Assembly: GCA_036346355.1 (NCBI GenBank)
Contig: CM070579.1
Span: 9,362,001-9,426,000 of the forward strand
Source: Rhipidocladum racemiflorum
Taxonomy: Eukaryota; Streptophyta; Magnoliopsida; Poales; Poaceae
Length of the DNA: 64,000 nt
Direction: 5' to 3'
Shown here: positions 44,881 through 56,516 of the stretch, one piece after another
How the letters are laid out: each line of letters opens with the position of its first letter
How positions within the stretch are numbered: position 1 is the first letter of the stretch
Notes under the pieces: generated by a model
The model's input: only the letters and a program-made list of their open reading frames with translations
Told to the model about the DNA's origin: nothing
The model's database searches: none
Made by a program: the position numbers and the translations under genes

Positions 44881-45642
44881 TTATGTATGGGTATGTGAAA
44901 GTTCTCCCCCTGAAATCTGCACTTCTCTAAGTCTCATCATCCCGATTCCTCTAACACATCTTTCAAAGGAAGATGCCGGGAGTGACTTAGTGAATAAATC
45001 TGCGAGATTTTCACACGACTTAGTATGCAATATTTTTATCTCGTTCATCTTATGCAATTCATGAGCATAAAAGAACTTGGGGTTGATATGCTTTGTTAGG
45101 TTACTACTCTTCACATATCCCATTTGCACTTGAGCAACACAAGCTGCATTATCTTCATAGATAATGGTGGGGGTTTGTTCCATGTTCAAACCACATGACT
45201 TCTGGATGTGGTGAACCATTCTTCGAAGCCATGCACATTCTCGAGAGGCTTCATACAAGGCAATTATTTCTGAGTGGTTTGTCGACGTCGAGACAAGAGT
45301 CTGCTTTGATGACTTCCACGAAATTGCTGTTCCACCGCAAAGGAAAACATACCCGGTTTGTGACTTTCCAGTATGTGGGTCCGATAGATACCCAGCATCG
45401 GCATAGCCAACCAAATTCAATTCATTGTTCCTTCTATAGAACAAACCGAGATCTTTGCTTCCTTGGAGGTAACGGAAAACGTCCTTAACCCCTTTCCAAT
45501 GCCTTTTGGTGGGTTACGCAGATCAGACTGCTAGCAAATTCACGGCGAACGCAATGTCCGGCCTAGTGCTATTTGCAAGGTACATGAGCGCTCCAATTGC
45601 ACTCAAATATGGGAACTCCGCTCCTAGGACTTCCTCCCCCTC
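44881..45642 (-). pseudogene. Copia-2 pol, 3' part (end of RT and RNase H)
   Basis: From the SIRE insertion at 45642, the frame reads IGALMYLANSTRPDIAFAVN, breaks once near 45523, then runs open from 45444: LNLVGYADAGYLSDPHTGKS (RNase H catalytic Asp), YVFLCGGTAISWKS, NHSEIIALYEASRE, IIYEDNAACVAQ and ENLADLFTKSLPASSFERCV. It continues the pol at 53420-56302. Confidence 0.9.
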
Positions 45643-46782
45643 TGAAGGATCGTTATTTTTGATCCAGTTGATTTTGATGATGAGTATTTGAAAAAGATTT
45701 GAAACCAGTTTGATATTTCGACAAGATTTATTTTTTGGTTTCTTTATTTGAAAAGATCTGAAATCAGTTTGATTATTTGAAAAGCTTTTTGATTTTTGCA
45801 AAGGTTTTTGTTCGTGTTTTGAAATCGTGTTCTTAGAATATTTAATGCAATGCACTCCTGTGAGTGGTTGCATGGTTTAATGTGAGTCAAGTCGCGGACT
45901 TGTGCTCGGAATCGTTTTTGTGGTTTGTTCATGTGCAGGTATTGCTCGAGGGCGAATGTGGTCGATGACGGGACTGGAACTAGGTTCATGGAGGAACTGA
46001 GGTTCGGGACTAGGTTCAGGGGGAACTGGGGTCTTGGTGGTCAAGGATGTCATGCAGGACGTTCGGGCTAAGAGAATGGTGCACATGAAGAATGGTTAGT
46101 CACGTGAGAATGGCATGAGGTCATTCGCGTGCAAAGTGTTAGTCACGTGAGTATGGTAGGGTTGCCATACGCGTGCAAGAGTTGTACTCGGCCAGGTTGG
46201 GCCAAGTGGAGTTGTGTTGAATACATGCTCTTTCTAGGATTAGGAGTGGGAATCCTTTTAGGATTAGGAATCCTTCTAGGATTAGGACTCCTTCTAGGAT
46301 TAGGTGTGTTTGCCTTCTTTAAATAGAGGGGTTGCCTCCTGTTGAAGGCAATCAAGCTTTGAGCAAGCTTTAGGGTTGTACTCTTTTGTTTGGAGTATTT
46401 TAGACAAAAGAAAGGAGAAATAAAGATCAAGTTCATCAAATCTTTCGGCGAGCTACAATTCTAGTTAGATTTATTCTCGCCATCTTCTGGAATAGTAAGC
46501 TTGCGAAGGTCATAACTTTTGATCCGTAAGTCCGATTGAGCTGATTCTTTTTGTGTTTGATTCGTATTGGAATATAGTTTCTTGTGTCCAAATTTCAGAT
46601 CGATCGGACGGTTGGATCTCCAGGAATTCACGTTTTACCAAACATCTATCATTCTGTTTTTTTCGAAAACGAGGCAATTATTTGGTTCTATTTTGGGGTA
46701 AACTTTTAATAGATCAAGAATTTGGTTTTAGCTTCCGCACAATCATTCACCCCCCCCTCTGATTGCTATATTCGGTCCTACA
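45643..46782 (+). repeat. 5' LTR of the SIRE element
   Basis: 1140 bp. It contains tandem copies of a roughly 18-20-bp unit AGGATTAGGAATCCTTCT (46235-46305), one unit fewer than the 3' LTR, and a TATA-like TTTAAATAG near 46318-46326. Confidence 0.93.
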
Positions 46783-46784
46783 AG

Positions 46785-46796
46785 TGGTATCAGAGC
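46785..46796 (+). other. primer-binding site, initiator-Met tRNA
   Basis: TGGTATCAGAGC, a perfect match to the plant initiator tRNA-Met site, two bases after the LTR. Confidence 0.92.
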
Positions 46797-46843
46797 TTGG
46801 CTCTACTAATCCATCTTAACAGGTGATTAGTAAACGGTAAGTT

Positions 46844-48888
46844 ATGGCAACAGAGATATACTCGAACAAGCCGCCAATCTTCAATGGCATGACTTTCCCC
46901 ATCGGGCGGATTCGGATGATCGCATACCTTCAAGCTCAAGGTAACGCTTATTTGGCGCAAGTTAAAGATTCCATACGAGCTTCCTTCAAATGATGATATT
47001 GATAAAATCGAGTTTGAAAAAGATGTTGAAAACAATAATAGAGCTAGAAACATATTGCTTCAAGTGCTTGCTAGAAAAGAATTCGATAGAGTCTGTCATT
47101 TACTCATCGCTCATGAAATTTGGAAATCTCTTCAAGATTATCATGAGGGCAATCGACTCTGTAAAAGAAGCTAGGCAAGATCAATTTAAAAAGGAATACA
47201 CTAGATTTGAAATGAACTCTGGAGAATCTCTAGATGATTGTTTTGCTCGCTTTACAGAATCTTAAACAATCTTAGAGCTATAGATGTAAAGTACATCGAC
47301 TCTGAAAATGCTAGACATTTCCTATCATCTCTTGATCTTAAAATCGGCAAATGAAAGTGATCGCTTTTAGGGAAGCTCACAAGATGAGTGAAATGACTTT
47401 GGATAAACTATATTCTAGTCTCAAGACTTTTGAGATAGACATTGTTTCAAGAACATCCAATGATAACTCTATGGCTCTTAATGCTAATTCCTCTTCATAT
47501 GATAATGCTACTAGTTCTTCATCATCATATTCCATTCTCGCTTTGAGTGCTCTTAGTGATGAACAGCTAGATCAAATACTGAAGATACACTTGCTCTTCT
47601 TTCCAAGCGTGTCAATGCAGCTTACATGAGATCAAGGGAAAGAAAAGGAGCCTCCATCCTTTGCTACAAGCTGCGGCAAGGCAGGGCACATCCGTGCTAA
47701 ATGTTACAAGAACAAAGATAGAGAGGAGAAGGAGCAAAGCAACTCCTCCAAGTCCTTCCGGCCAAGAGAGAGCAAGGATAAAAATAAGCAACGGACGAAG
47801 AAGATGCTCAACAAAGTCTTCGAGGCAATTGGTCGCTTAGACTTAAGCGACATTGATGACTCAACTGAAGATGAGAAGGAAGCGAAGCGGAAAGAGAAGG
47901 ATTTCACCGGACTGTGCTTCATGGCAATAGGGAACACTAGTGATTCTAGTGACAACGACAAAGCACCTCCAAATGACGGTGATGAGGTAATGCCTTCGTA
48001 TGATGAGCTTTGTGAAGTTTTAGTCATATTGAGAAAATCTTTAAGAAAATCTTCACTCAAAAATAAAAACTTAGAAAAAGATCTATCCATGCTAAAATCT
48101 GAAAACTTTGATCTTAGAAATTCAAATTCTGAAAATATTTGTGATACTTGCTTAGATCTCAAATTTGAAATTAAGTCTCTAAAAGAGGAACATGTCATTA
48201 AACTAGAACAAGTTTATGCTGAACAATTAAAAAATGAAAAACTTGTGAAAAATATTGGTTGCTCTACTGATAGTTTACATGATCAAATTGCTTGCTCTAA
48301 ATGTTCAATTCTTGAGTTGAAATTAAAAGATGCAAATTGTAGAGTTACACAATTAACAAATGACATGTTCACTCATGAAATTAACTCGTGTTCAAATTGC
48401 CGTAAACAGAAAAGCTAAAATTGACACTCCTTGTGATAATTGTTTAACTCTTGCTAAGAAAGTTGATTACTTGCAAAATTCTTTGGAACGCTTTCACCGA
48501 TGGCAAGAAAAACCTAAACATGATTTTGGATCAATCAAAAGTCAGCACTCGTAACAAAGGTTTAGGTTTTGATTCTTATGCTCATCATAAATCACATGCT
48601 CCCACTGTTGTCAAAACACTTGGAAGTGGAAAATTTGAAATTGTCAATGAGCCTAAGAAAAATGTCTTTAAATCTGGTGGTCTTTTATCTTCTACTATGA
48701 TGAATGCAAAATGTGCTTCTCTTGTTAAAGCAAAACATCATGTTAAGTACACTTGCACTCATTGTGGTAGAGATGGACATCTAGTAGACTTTTGCTTTAG
48801 ACTAGCTAAACAACAAAAGAGAGAAATGTTTAATGCTAGGTCTAATTTGACATGCACGCTTTCATTTCTCATTATGTGCCTAGGGTGA
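46844..48888 (+). pseudogene. SIRE gag, frameshifted
   Basis: ATG at 46844 starts MATEIYSNKPPIFNGMTFP, the usual copia Gag opening, and a later part reads RIRMIAYLQAQGN. After frame changes the capsid domain shows EFDRVCHLLIAHEIWKSLQD and FKKEYTRFEMNSGESLDDCF. Two zinc knuckles follow: CGKAGHIRAKC near 47680 (its first Cys is in another frame) and CTHCGRDGHLVDFC near 48750. A Lys/Glu-rich stretch lies between them (47804-48415). At least three frame changes disable it. Confidence 0.85.
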
Positions 48889-49082
48889 TGCAAATACCTC
48901 TTGTTGCTAAGAACACGAGAAAAGACAAATCTTCTTTTATGCATAAGAATGCTCGTGTTGTGCCAAGTTGTGCGTCGTGTGTCTCAAGATCGGATTCCTA
49001 AACATCTTATTTCTAACCCCATGCATCGAGACATCGACACTTTCTCGCTTCTATGTAGGCTTCTCACGCGAGGAAGGAGAAC

Positions 49083-49320
49083 ATGTGGCTAGTGGATTCC
49101 GGATGCTCACGCCACATGTCCGATGATAAGAATTGGTTCTCCTCCTTCACTTGTGCATCTCGTGCTAAAAGTGTTATTTTTCAAGATGCTTCCTCCACCT
49201 CTGTTGCAAAAGGCACTAGTCCAAATAGTGCGGTGCAGTGCATATGTTCAGGGGGAGAGTATCTTTGTTGATGAAGATGATGATGATCTTTGTTGAGGAT
49301 GAGATAATTGGAGTTTCTTT
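49083..49320 (+). pseudogene. SIRE protease fragment and deletion junction
   Basis: WLVDSGCSRHMSDDKNWF carries the DSG-type aspartic protease site of copia elements. Similarity ends after about 45 residues; the next coding piece at 49324 belongs to the far end of RT. Integrase and most RT are therefore deleted at about 49210-49320. Confidence 0.85.
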
Positions 49321-49690
49321 GTGTGCTTGTGTGCTCGTTTTCAAGCTTCCCGTGCTTCACATCGACAAGCTATCAAGAGGATTTTAAGGTATCTCCGTGG
49401 TACTCAAGATTTTGGCATTTGGCTTTCTGCTTCTTCACGCATTAGTTTAAGACCTTTCTTTGATGCTGAATTTGGAGGATATGGAATTGATAGAAAAAGT
49501 ACATCTGGTTCATGCCACTTCTTGAGTAATTCTCTTTCTTGGACACATTGACATCAGATTTCATTTTCTTAGAGATCATGTTGAAAAAAGAGCTATTGAA
49601 CTGAAATTTGTTGATTCGGGTGCTCAAATTTTGTCGATATTTTCACTAAACCGCTTGATTTTTCTCGCTTTTGCTTTCTTACGCGGTGAA
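49321..49690 (+). pseudogene. SIRE end of RT and RNase H fragment
   Basis: RASHRQAIKRILRYLRGT, FFDAEFGGYGIDRKSTSGSC and HFLSNSLSWTH are the diagnostic SIRE-type RT/RNase H tail. Then, in shifted frames, FLRDHVEKRAIELKFVDSG and IFTKPLDFSRF end the polyprotein. Confidence 0.85.
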
Positions 49691-50211
49691 CTTGGGATCA
49701 TTCATCCCCATGGGTTGATTTGAGAGTCTTGAGTTTATCTCTTTTGGGTTACTTGACTTTGGTTCCTAGAAGTGATTTTTTTATAAGTGGTATTTTGAAT
49801 TTACACCTCAAGTAAAAACACCTGTTTACATTGCATCATGTAGTACAAAGCTTTGGTGATTATTCTTGTGTATATAGCCAAGTTAATGCTCAATGCTTTA
49901 CTTATCACTAAAAGGCTAAAATAATTCAATTTGAGATGCTTTTCGAGAATATTTTGGCTCTTGCTCATTATGGTATTGCATTTGTGAAATAGGCTTAAAA
50001 GTTTCTTGTCATCTGTTGAAAGGCTAAAGCTGATTAGAAACTATGTGTGAGTTTTTTGTTGGACTTCAAATGATCATTATGAGTCTCAAGCAAAATCAGT
50101 GTTTTAATGTTAAAAGCAAGTTGAAAAAGATGCAAGCAAAAGCTACTTGGCTAAACACAAGTTTAGTACAATGTGCAGCTTCCTTGCCAGGGATTTAAAT
50201 GCAAAAGATGC
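49691..50211 (+). other. SIRE 3' internal non-coding region, left part
   Basis: AT-rich sequence after pol without ORFs; no envelope-like gene seen. It ends at the GATGC target copy of the solo LTR. Confidence 0.6.
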
Positions 50212-51620
50212 TGTAGGACCGGGTAGGCAACTAGAGGGGGGGTGAATAGATGCCGAATAAAATTCAACTATTTCTTTCTGAAAATAAAAGACCCCTAAAT
50301 AGCGGAAGAATATCTAATAATGAAGAGATCAAAACCCTAGATTAATTAGCGAGACAAGTCGAACAAAAATCAAAACTAGTTCTATCAAAAATCGAACAAA
50401 CCTTCTAATCAAGAATCAAAGCAAAAAAAAATAAGAGAATATTGCATAAACTTATTTTTTTTTATTCCAAAGCCATCTTCAACAAGATGACACCAAAAAA
50501 ATCTTCTAATCTTCAATGATTAGAAAACCCTAAACAAAATCTCTAATCTCACAAGATTAGAAAACCCTAAACAAACTAAAGAGAGCACAAAAGCTTTTCT
50601 TTGTTGTAGGCACCTTTTGCTTCTTTCCCTTTGCCTTGGATTGATTCCCTTTGGCTTCATTGGCTTTGTATATATACTGCAGCCCACCAATCCTTCTTGG
50701 CGTCCAAAACGGAACGTTTCTGATTCCATCCCAGCAGCTGTGTCGGACACTGATTGGTCTCCCGTCTTGGCCGTGGAGCATCCGGATCTCTTTCTTCCGA
50801 GTCGGGCGTGGAAGCGCTCTGGCGTCGAGCGCCCTGCAGCCTTGCGCCCCCTGTGCCAAGCGATGCCCTGTGCCCTGCCTTCCTTACATGCCTTGCATGC
50901 ATGCTGTTTGTGCGTTTTCTTTGCATGGCTTGAGCACCTTCCTTGCATGCGTGCATGCATACTGATTTGAGCACCTTCCTTGCATGTGTGCCTTGCATGT
51001 GCATGACTCGACAACGTTGTCGTCGGCGCCGCAGCGGGCCTGCATGTCGAGCGCCTGCTCCAGCTCGCCGCAAAGCGCGTTGTCGCCTGCCCCGCCGACG
51101 TCCTCCTGCTCGCTCCTTGCCGCGCATACTCGCGTTGGCGCTGCAGCCGGCCTCCTGCTCGTTCGCCAACCTACCGACGCTACCGCCATGTCGCTGCGCG
51201 CGTCGTCCGGTGGCTCTTGCGCTTGCCCGACGCGGCTGTCGCCGTTGCTGGCGCTGCGTCTGCCGCAATGACGCCGCCTACCGACATTGCCCGGCCACGC
51301 CAGCAAGACAAAGCGTGTCCGCCGCCTGATCGAGTCAAGGCGCGCACCACCGGCCGGTCGCCGAGGCCACTGCCACGCCTGGCGCCGGTCCTGCCGCGTC
51401 GACCTCAAGCAACACCTGCACATGAAAAAAAAAACACAAAAACAATTTCCGAGCCCAAGTCCGCGACTTGACTCAAGTTAATCCATGCAACCACTCACAC
51501 GAGCGCATTGCATCAAATAAAATCAACCAAAATCAAATCAACTCAAATCTTTTCAAATCTCTTTGAATATTCAAATACTCATCATCAAAAACACATGGAT
51601 CAAAAACAATGATCCTTCAG
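50212..51620 (-). repeat. solo SIRE-like LTR with GC-rich core
   Basis: 1409 bp, TGTAGGACCGGG to TGATCCTTCA in plus coordinates, flanked by GATGC (50207-50211 and 51621-51625). Its minus-strand start TGAAGGATCA and the following TTTTTGATCC and TTTTGATGATGAGTATTTGA resemble the host SIRE LTR, so it is a related family. Bases about 50690-51420 are much richer in GC than the rest and produce long but unrecognised frames. Confidence 0.88.
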
Positions 51621-52249
51621 ATGCAAGAAAAGGCTACTTGTCTAAACAAAAGTTCAGAACAATGTGAAACCACTTGCCAATTTAAACTAAGAAAGATACA
51701 AGAAAGAACTACCTACTCATACACAAGTATGGGCTAGTGTGCAATTACTTGTCATCCCTGTTGATCACAAAGCAAAATTGTCAAACTTGCTAAAAGAGAA
51801 AAAGGAAATTTAAATGGTTGAAAAAGGCTTGAGACAAATATTAGTGAATTTGAAAGTCTCTCTATGCTCATGATAGATTTCTTTTTCGCTTTGGCAAAAT
51901 CTGTTTATGACATTTTACTTGTTTGCTCTAATTTGCTTATGCAATAACTATTCTATGTGTTAGAGCCTCCATATTCTCACAATTTGCTTTCTCATTGGAT
52001 AATTTGATACAAAATGGGAAAGTTCTCCTAAAAACTCTTCAAATGCTTTACTTTGATTATATACCTTGAATATACTTCAAAGCTTTAGATACTGCATTCA
52101 TTAAGGGGGAGTTTTGAGATCTTGATGACTATTTTGTCAAAAAGGGGGAGAACAAGTCAAGGAAGTTTTTGAATTGGGATTATTTGGTCTTTTGGTTCTT
52201 GCTCAATCTCTTGTCAAATCTTATATTGTGTTTTGTCAAATTACTCATC
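51621..52249 (+). other. SIRE 3' internal non-coding region, right part
   Basis: AT-rich, with AAGGGGGAG blocks at about 52104 and 52142 that resemble secondary purine tracts. No coding sequence. Confidence 0.6.
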
Positions 52250-52260
52250 AAGGGGGAGAT
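52250..52260 (+). other. polypurine tract of the SIRE element
   Basis: AAGGGGGAGAT immediately before the 3' LTR start TGAAGG. Confidence 0.85.
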
Positions 52261-53414
52261 TGAAGGATCGTTATTTTTGATCCAGTTGATTTTGATGATG
52301 AGTATTTGAAAAAGATTTGAAACCAGTTTGATATTTCGACAAGATTTATTTTTTGGTTTCTTTATTTGAAAAGATCTGAAATCAGTTTGATTATTTGAAA
52401 AGCTTTTTGATTTTTGCAAAGGTTTTTGTTCGTGTTTTGAAATCGTGTTCTTAGAATATTTAATGCAATGCACTCCTGTGAGTGGTTGCATGGTTTAATG
52501 TGAGTCAAGTCGCGGACTTGTGCTCGGAATCGCTTTTGTGGTTTGTTCATGTGCGTATTGCTCGAGGCGAATGTGGTCGATGACGGACTGGAACTAGGTT
52601 CATGGAGGAACCGAGGTTCGGGACTAGGTTCAGGGGAACCGGGTCTTGGTGGTCAAGGATGTCATGCGGGGACGTTCGGGCTAAGAGAATGGTGCACATG
52701 AAGAATGGTTAGTCACGTGAGAATGGCATGAGGTCATTCGCGTGCAAAGTGTTAGTCACGTGAGTATGGTAGGGTTGCCACACGCGTGCAGTAAGAGTTG
52801 TACTCGGCCAGGTTGGGCCAAGTGGAGTTGTGTTGAATACATGCTCTTTCTAGGATTAGGAGTGGGAATCCTTTTAGGATTAGGAATCCTTCTAGGATTA
52901 GGAATCCTTCTAGGATTAGGACTCCTTCTAGGATTAGGTGTGTTTGCCTTCTTTAAATAGAGGGGTTGCCTCCTGTTGAAGGTAATCAAGCTTTGAGTAA
53001 GCTTTAGGGTTGTACTCTTTTGTTTGGAGTATTTTAGACAAAAGAAAGGAGAAATAAAGATCAAGTTCATCAAATCTTTCGGCGAGCTACAATTCTAGTT
53101 AGATTTATTCTCGCCATCTTCTGGAATAGTAAGCTTGCGAAGGTCATAACTTTTGATCCGTAAGTCCGATTGAGCTGATTCTTTTTGTGTTTGATTCGTA
53201 TTGGAATATAGTTTCTTGTGTCCAAATTTCAGATCGATCGGACGGTTGGATCTCCAGGAATTCACGTTTTGCCAAACATCTATCATTCTGTTTTTTTCGA
53301 AAACGAGGCAATTATTTGGTTCTATTTTGGGGTAAACTTTTAATAGATCAAGAATTTGGTTTTAGCTTCCGTACAATCATTCACCCCCCTCTGATTGCTA
53401 TATTCGGTCCTACA
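52261..53414 (+). repeat. 3' LTR of the SIRE element
   Basis: 1154 bp, almost identical to the 5' LTR; the main difference is one extra roughly 20-bp AGGATTAGGAATCCTTCT unit near 52880-52920 plus a few single-base indels. Confidence 0.93.
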
Positions 53415-56302
53415 CCCTCTTCTCTAGGCCTGTATGGGTCTAGGTCTGCTTGGAGTGACCTTCCGACCATTGGGGTCTTTGCGGGATATGCCTTCTCAAA
53501 ACCAAATTTCTCCAACACTTTCTGCGTGTAGGAAGATTGGTGTACCAAGATTCCGCCTTGGACATGTTCAAGCTGCAAGCCTAAACAAAACTTGGTTTTA
53601 CCCAAGTCTTTCATTTCACATTTAGACTTCAAGTATGTGCATGCTTCTTCAATTTCTTCATCCGTCCCAATGATGTTGAAGTCATCTACATAGACGGAGA
53701 TTATACAAAATCCATTCGAGGATCGTTATATAAACACACATGGACAATCTTCGCTGTTCGTGTAGCCTTTCTTGCAAAGAAAGTCACTCAAGCGATTGTA
53801 CCACATTCTTCCCGACTGTTTCAGCCCATACAGTGATTTCTCCAATTTCACACTGTATAGGTTTCTGTTTGCTCTATCTTGGTTCGGGATAGGGATACCT
53901 TCCGGTACTTTCATATAAATCTCCGAATCCAAGTTTCCATACAAATATGCTGTGACAACATCCATTAGCTTCATTTTCAACTTCAAGTTGACTGCCATTG
54001 AGATCAAGTATCTAAAGGTAATTCCGCCCATGACCGGAGAATAGGTTTCTTCATAATCAACCCTAGGACGTTGAGTGAAACCTTGAGCGACAAACCTTGC
54101 CTTGTACCTTACAACTTCATTGTTTTCGTTTCTCTTGCGAACAAAAACCCATTTGTGACCTACGGGGTTTATATGGGGAGGCGTGCGGCACACAGGCCCA
54201 AACACCTCTCTTTTGTTCAGAGAGACTAACTCTGCGGTGATTGCCTTCTTCCAATCTTCCCAATCGAGCCTTTTCTTGCACTCTGCGAGAGATGCGGGCT
54301 CGGGATCATGATTAATGATCGTGGCAATCTTCTTTGCAAAGTATGCATCAACATTGGTTGTTGCTCTATTCATCGATTCTCCCGTTATTACAAAGTTTAT
54401 GGCCATTTCATCATGGGGTGCTTCGTGCACTTCTACTTGCTCTTCATTGCTATTTCCCATTCGAGGAGCAAGTTCCTTTAGTTTTTCTCCGCCAATGTGT
54501 GCGCACACATTATTTCCGGCGGCTTCTTCCAATGGAAGGTTCAGATCTGGAATTGCCTTTTCCATAGGCTTCTTTCCAGTGCCAGGTCTCAACTGGCTCC
54601 CCTTCTTGCTTTGGGGCACTTTTGTGATTGGCTGTGGTAAGCCCTCTTGCCCAGTTTTCCCCAGATGTCTCCGGGTACTTTGGGTTTGAGAAGCTAGATT
54701 TCCTGTTCTTTTTCTTTGAGGCCTCTGAACAGGATGAGGGATACCTTCTGCTTTCTTTGGTATTTTCACCCTCTCTGGTGTATTTCTTGCTGGTACATAC
54801 GACTTAACCACGCTCTTCAAATCACAAAAATGATCAGGCAGTTCATTTGCTAAATTCTGCAAATCAATTATCTTCTTGACTTCTTGATTTGCTTCATTAG
54901 TGCGAGGGTCATGTGCGGGGATCCCAGTGGAATGCCATATTATTTCGCGGCATTTTTCATCCAATGGTTGATTCTCTCCCCCTAATGACGGGAAACGATC
55001 CTCGTCAAAGATGCAATCAGCGAATCGGGCCGTATGCAAATCTCCAGTCATGGGTTCCAAATACCTGATTATGGATGCACTCTCATAACCAACATATATC
55101 CCAGACTTGCGGAGAGGGCCCATTGCAGTTCGCTGTGGGGGTGGTATAGGTACATATACCATACAACCAAATTTTCTAAGATGGGAAATCTTCGGGATGA
55201 CCCCTTGCACTAATTGCATTGGTGAATGGATGTTGTAGGCCGATGGTCTGTAGTTGATGAGTGCTGCTGCGTGAAGGACTGCGTGTCCCCAACAAGTGTT
55301 GGGCAAGTTACAACTCTGCAAGAGCAGTCTGGCAATAAACTTAATCCTCTTTATTAGTGCTTCAGCTAGTCCATTTTGCGTATGGACATGCGGTACAGAG
55401 TGCTCAACAGTTATTCCAATTGCCGTGCAATAATCATCGAATGCCTTGGAAGTAAATTCCCCGGCATTGTCCAATCGAATGGACTTCACGCGATGATCAG
55501 GAAAAGCATTCTTAATTCTGATGATCTGCGAGATCAGCTTCGCGAATGCAAGATTCCTTGTTGACAGCAATCATACATGCGACCATTTCGAGGAAGCATC
55601 AATGAGCACCATGAAGTACCGAAACGGCCCCGATAAGGGCTGAATCGGGCCGCAAATATCCCCCTGAATGCGTTCCAGGAATGCAGGGATTTCATGTTGC
55701 ACTTTCATAACAGAGGGTCTAGTTATTAATTTCCCGGTGGCACATGCATGGCACACAAAATCTTCGTGATTCAGAAAATTCTTAACATTAATGCCATGAC
55801 CTTGTGAGTTGTTAACTATATTTCTCATCAATCTAAGACCAGGATAACCTAATCTACAATGCCATAAAGCAAATAATTCAGAGCTTCTAAAGACAGTCTT
55901 CAAAGAAGTATACACTGTGTGTGCATTAATTTTCATGTAGTACAGCCCAGATTCATATGAGGGACATTTTTCGAGTACCATTTTTCCATATTCCGCGTGC
56001 TTCACAATGCACAAGTGTTCCTTGCCATTTTCTTCATTGGTTTCTACATGAAACCCATTGGCGCGGATATCTTTGAAACTTAAGAGAGTGCGAGTTGATT
56101 CAGGGTACAAGAGGGCTTCTTCAATTACCAAAGTTGTACCCATTGGCAATATAATTGTGGCTCTTCCTGAGCCTATTATATGCGTATCGATTCCTGCAAT
56201 TGTCGTAATCCTTCCAGCGTTCTTCGTGATCGTCTGGAAATATTTCGACTCTCTTAAGATGGTATTTGTTGTGCCACTATCAACAATGCATATTTCCTCC
56301 AT
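53415..56302 (-). pseudogene. Copia-2 pol, 5' part (PR-IN-RT)
   Basis: Protease starts at 56302 (MEEICIVDSGTTNTIL). The GAG-pre-integrase segment has FALWHCRLGYPGLRLMRN. The integrase core shows DNAGEFTSKAFDDYC and HVHTQNGLAEALIKRIKF. The RT shows WKKAITAELVSL, KWVFVRKRNENNEVVRYKAR and YLYGNLDSEIYMKVPEG, and has YVDD near 53690. Three lesions are visible: TGA after SSKWSHV (55571), TAA after CPCVFI (53726), and a frame change near 53640. Otherwise about 870 codons are preserved, far better than Copia-1. Confidence 0.92.
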
Positions 56303-56516
56303 TGGGCGCTACACGATTTCTAGATGAAAAGAAATATAATTCTAATCAGACAGTGGCAAAGTAATTCAAACATTGCTTGTAAATAAAGAATACTGGAATA
56401 AAGAATAAACTACAATTCTTATTCATGAGAAAGTAAAAGTATGCTCTTCGAGAGCTTACAATTATTCAAAATCAATCATAATCTAAAAGGAAATGCTAGC
56501 AATGCAATTCATGCAC
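56303..56516 (-). other. gag-pol spacer with intron-like signals
   Basis: 214 bases between the gag stop and the pol ATG, with stops in the gag frame. On the minus strand ATTGTAAGC (about 56460) and TTTCTTTTCATCTAG (about 56320) look like a plant donor and acceptor. Copia-1 keeps both motifs. Confidence 0.45.

Larger units (their letters stand above)
45643..53414 (+). mobile_element. SIRE/Maximus-type copia element, internally deleted
   Basis: Near-identical LTRs (45643-46782 and 52261-53414) begin TGAAGGATCG and end CGGTCCTACA. They are flanked by CCCTC (45638-45642 and 53415-53419). A tRNA-iMet primer site follows the 5' LTR and AAGGGGGAGAT precedes the 3' LTR. Gag and protease remnants run directly into the last part of RT/RNase H, so integrase and most of RT are deleted. 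A solo LTR sits at 50212-51620. High LTR identity by eye suggests a relatively recent insertion despite defective coding, so it may have been mobilised in trans. Confidence 0.93.

Noticed and set aside
50657..51423. ORFs of 179-203 codons on the minus strand in the solo LTR
   Set aside because: Arg-rich translations without motifs, in a GC-rich block, with overlapping frames on both strands.
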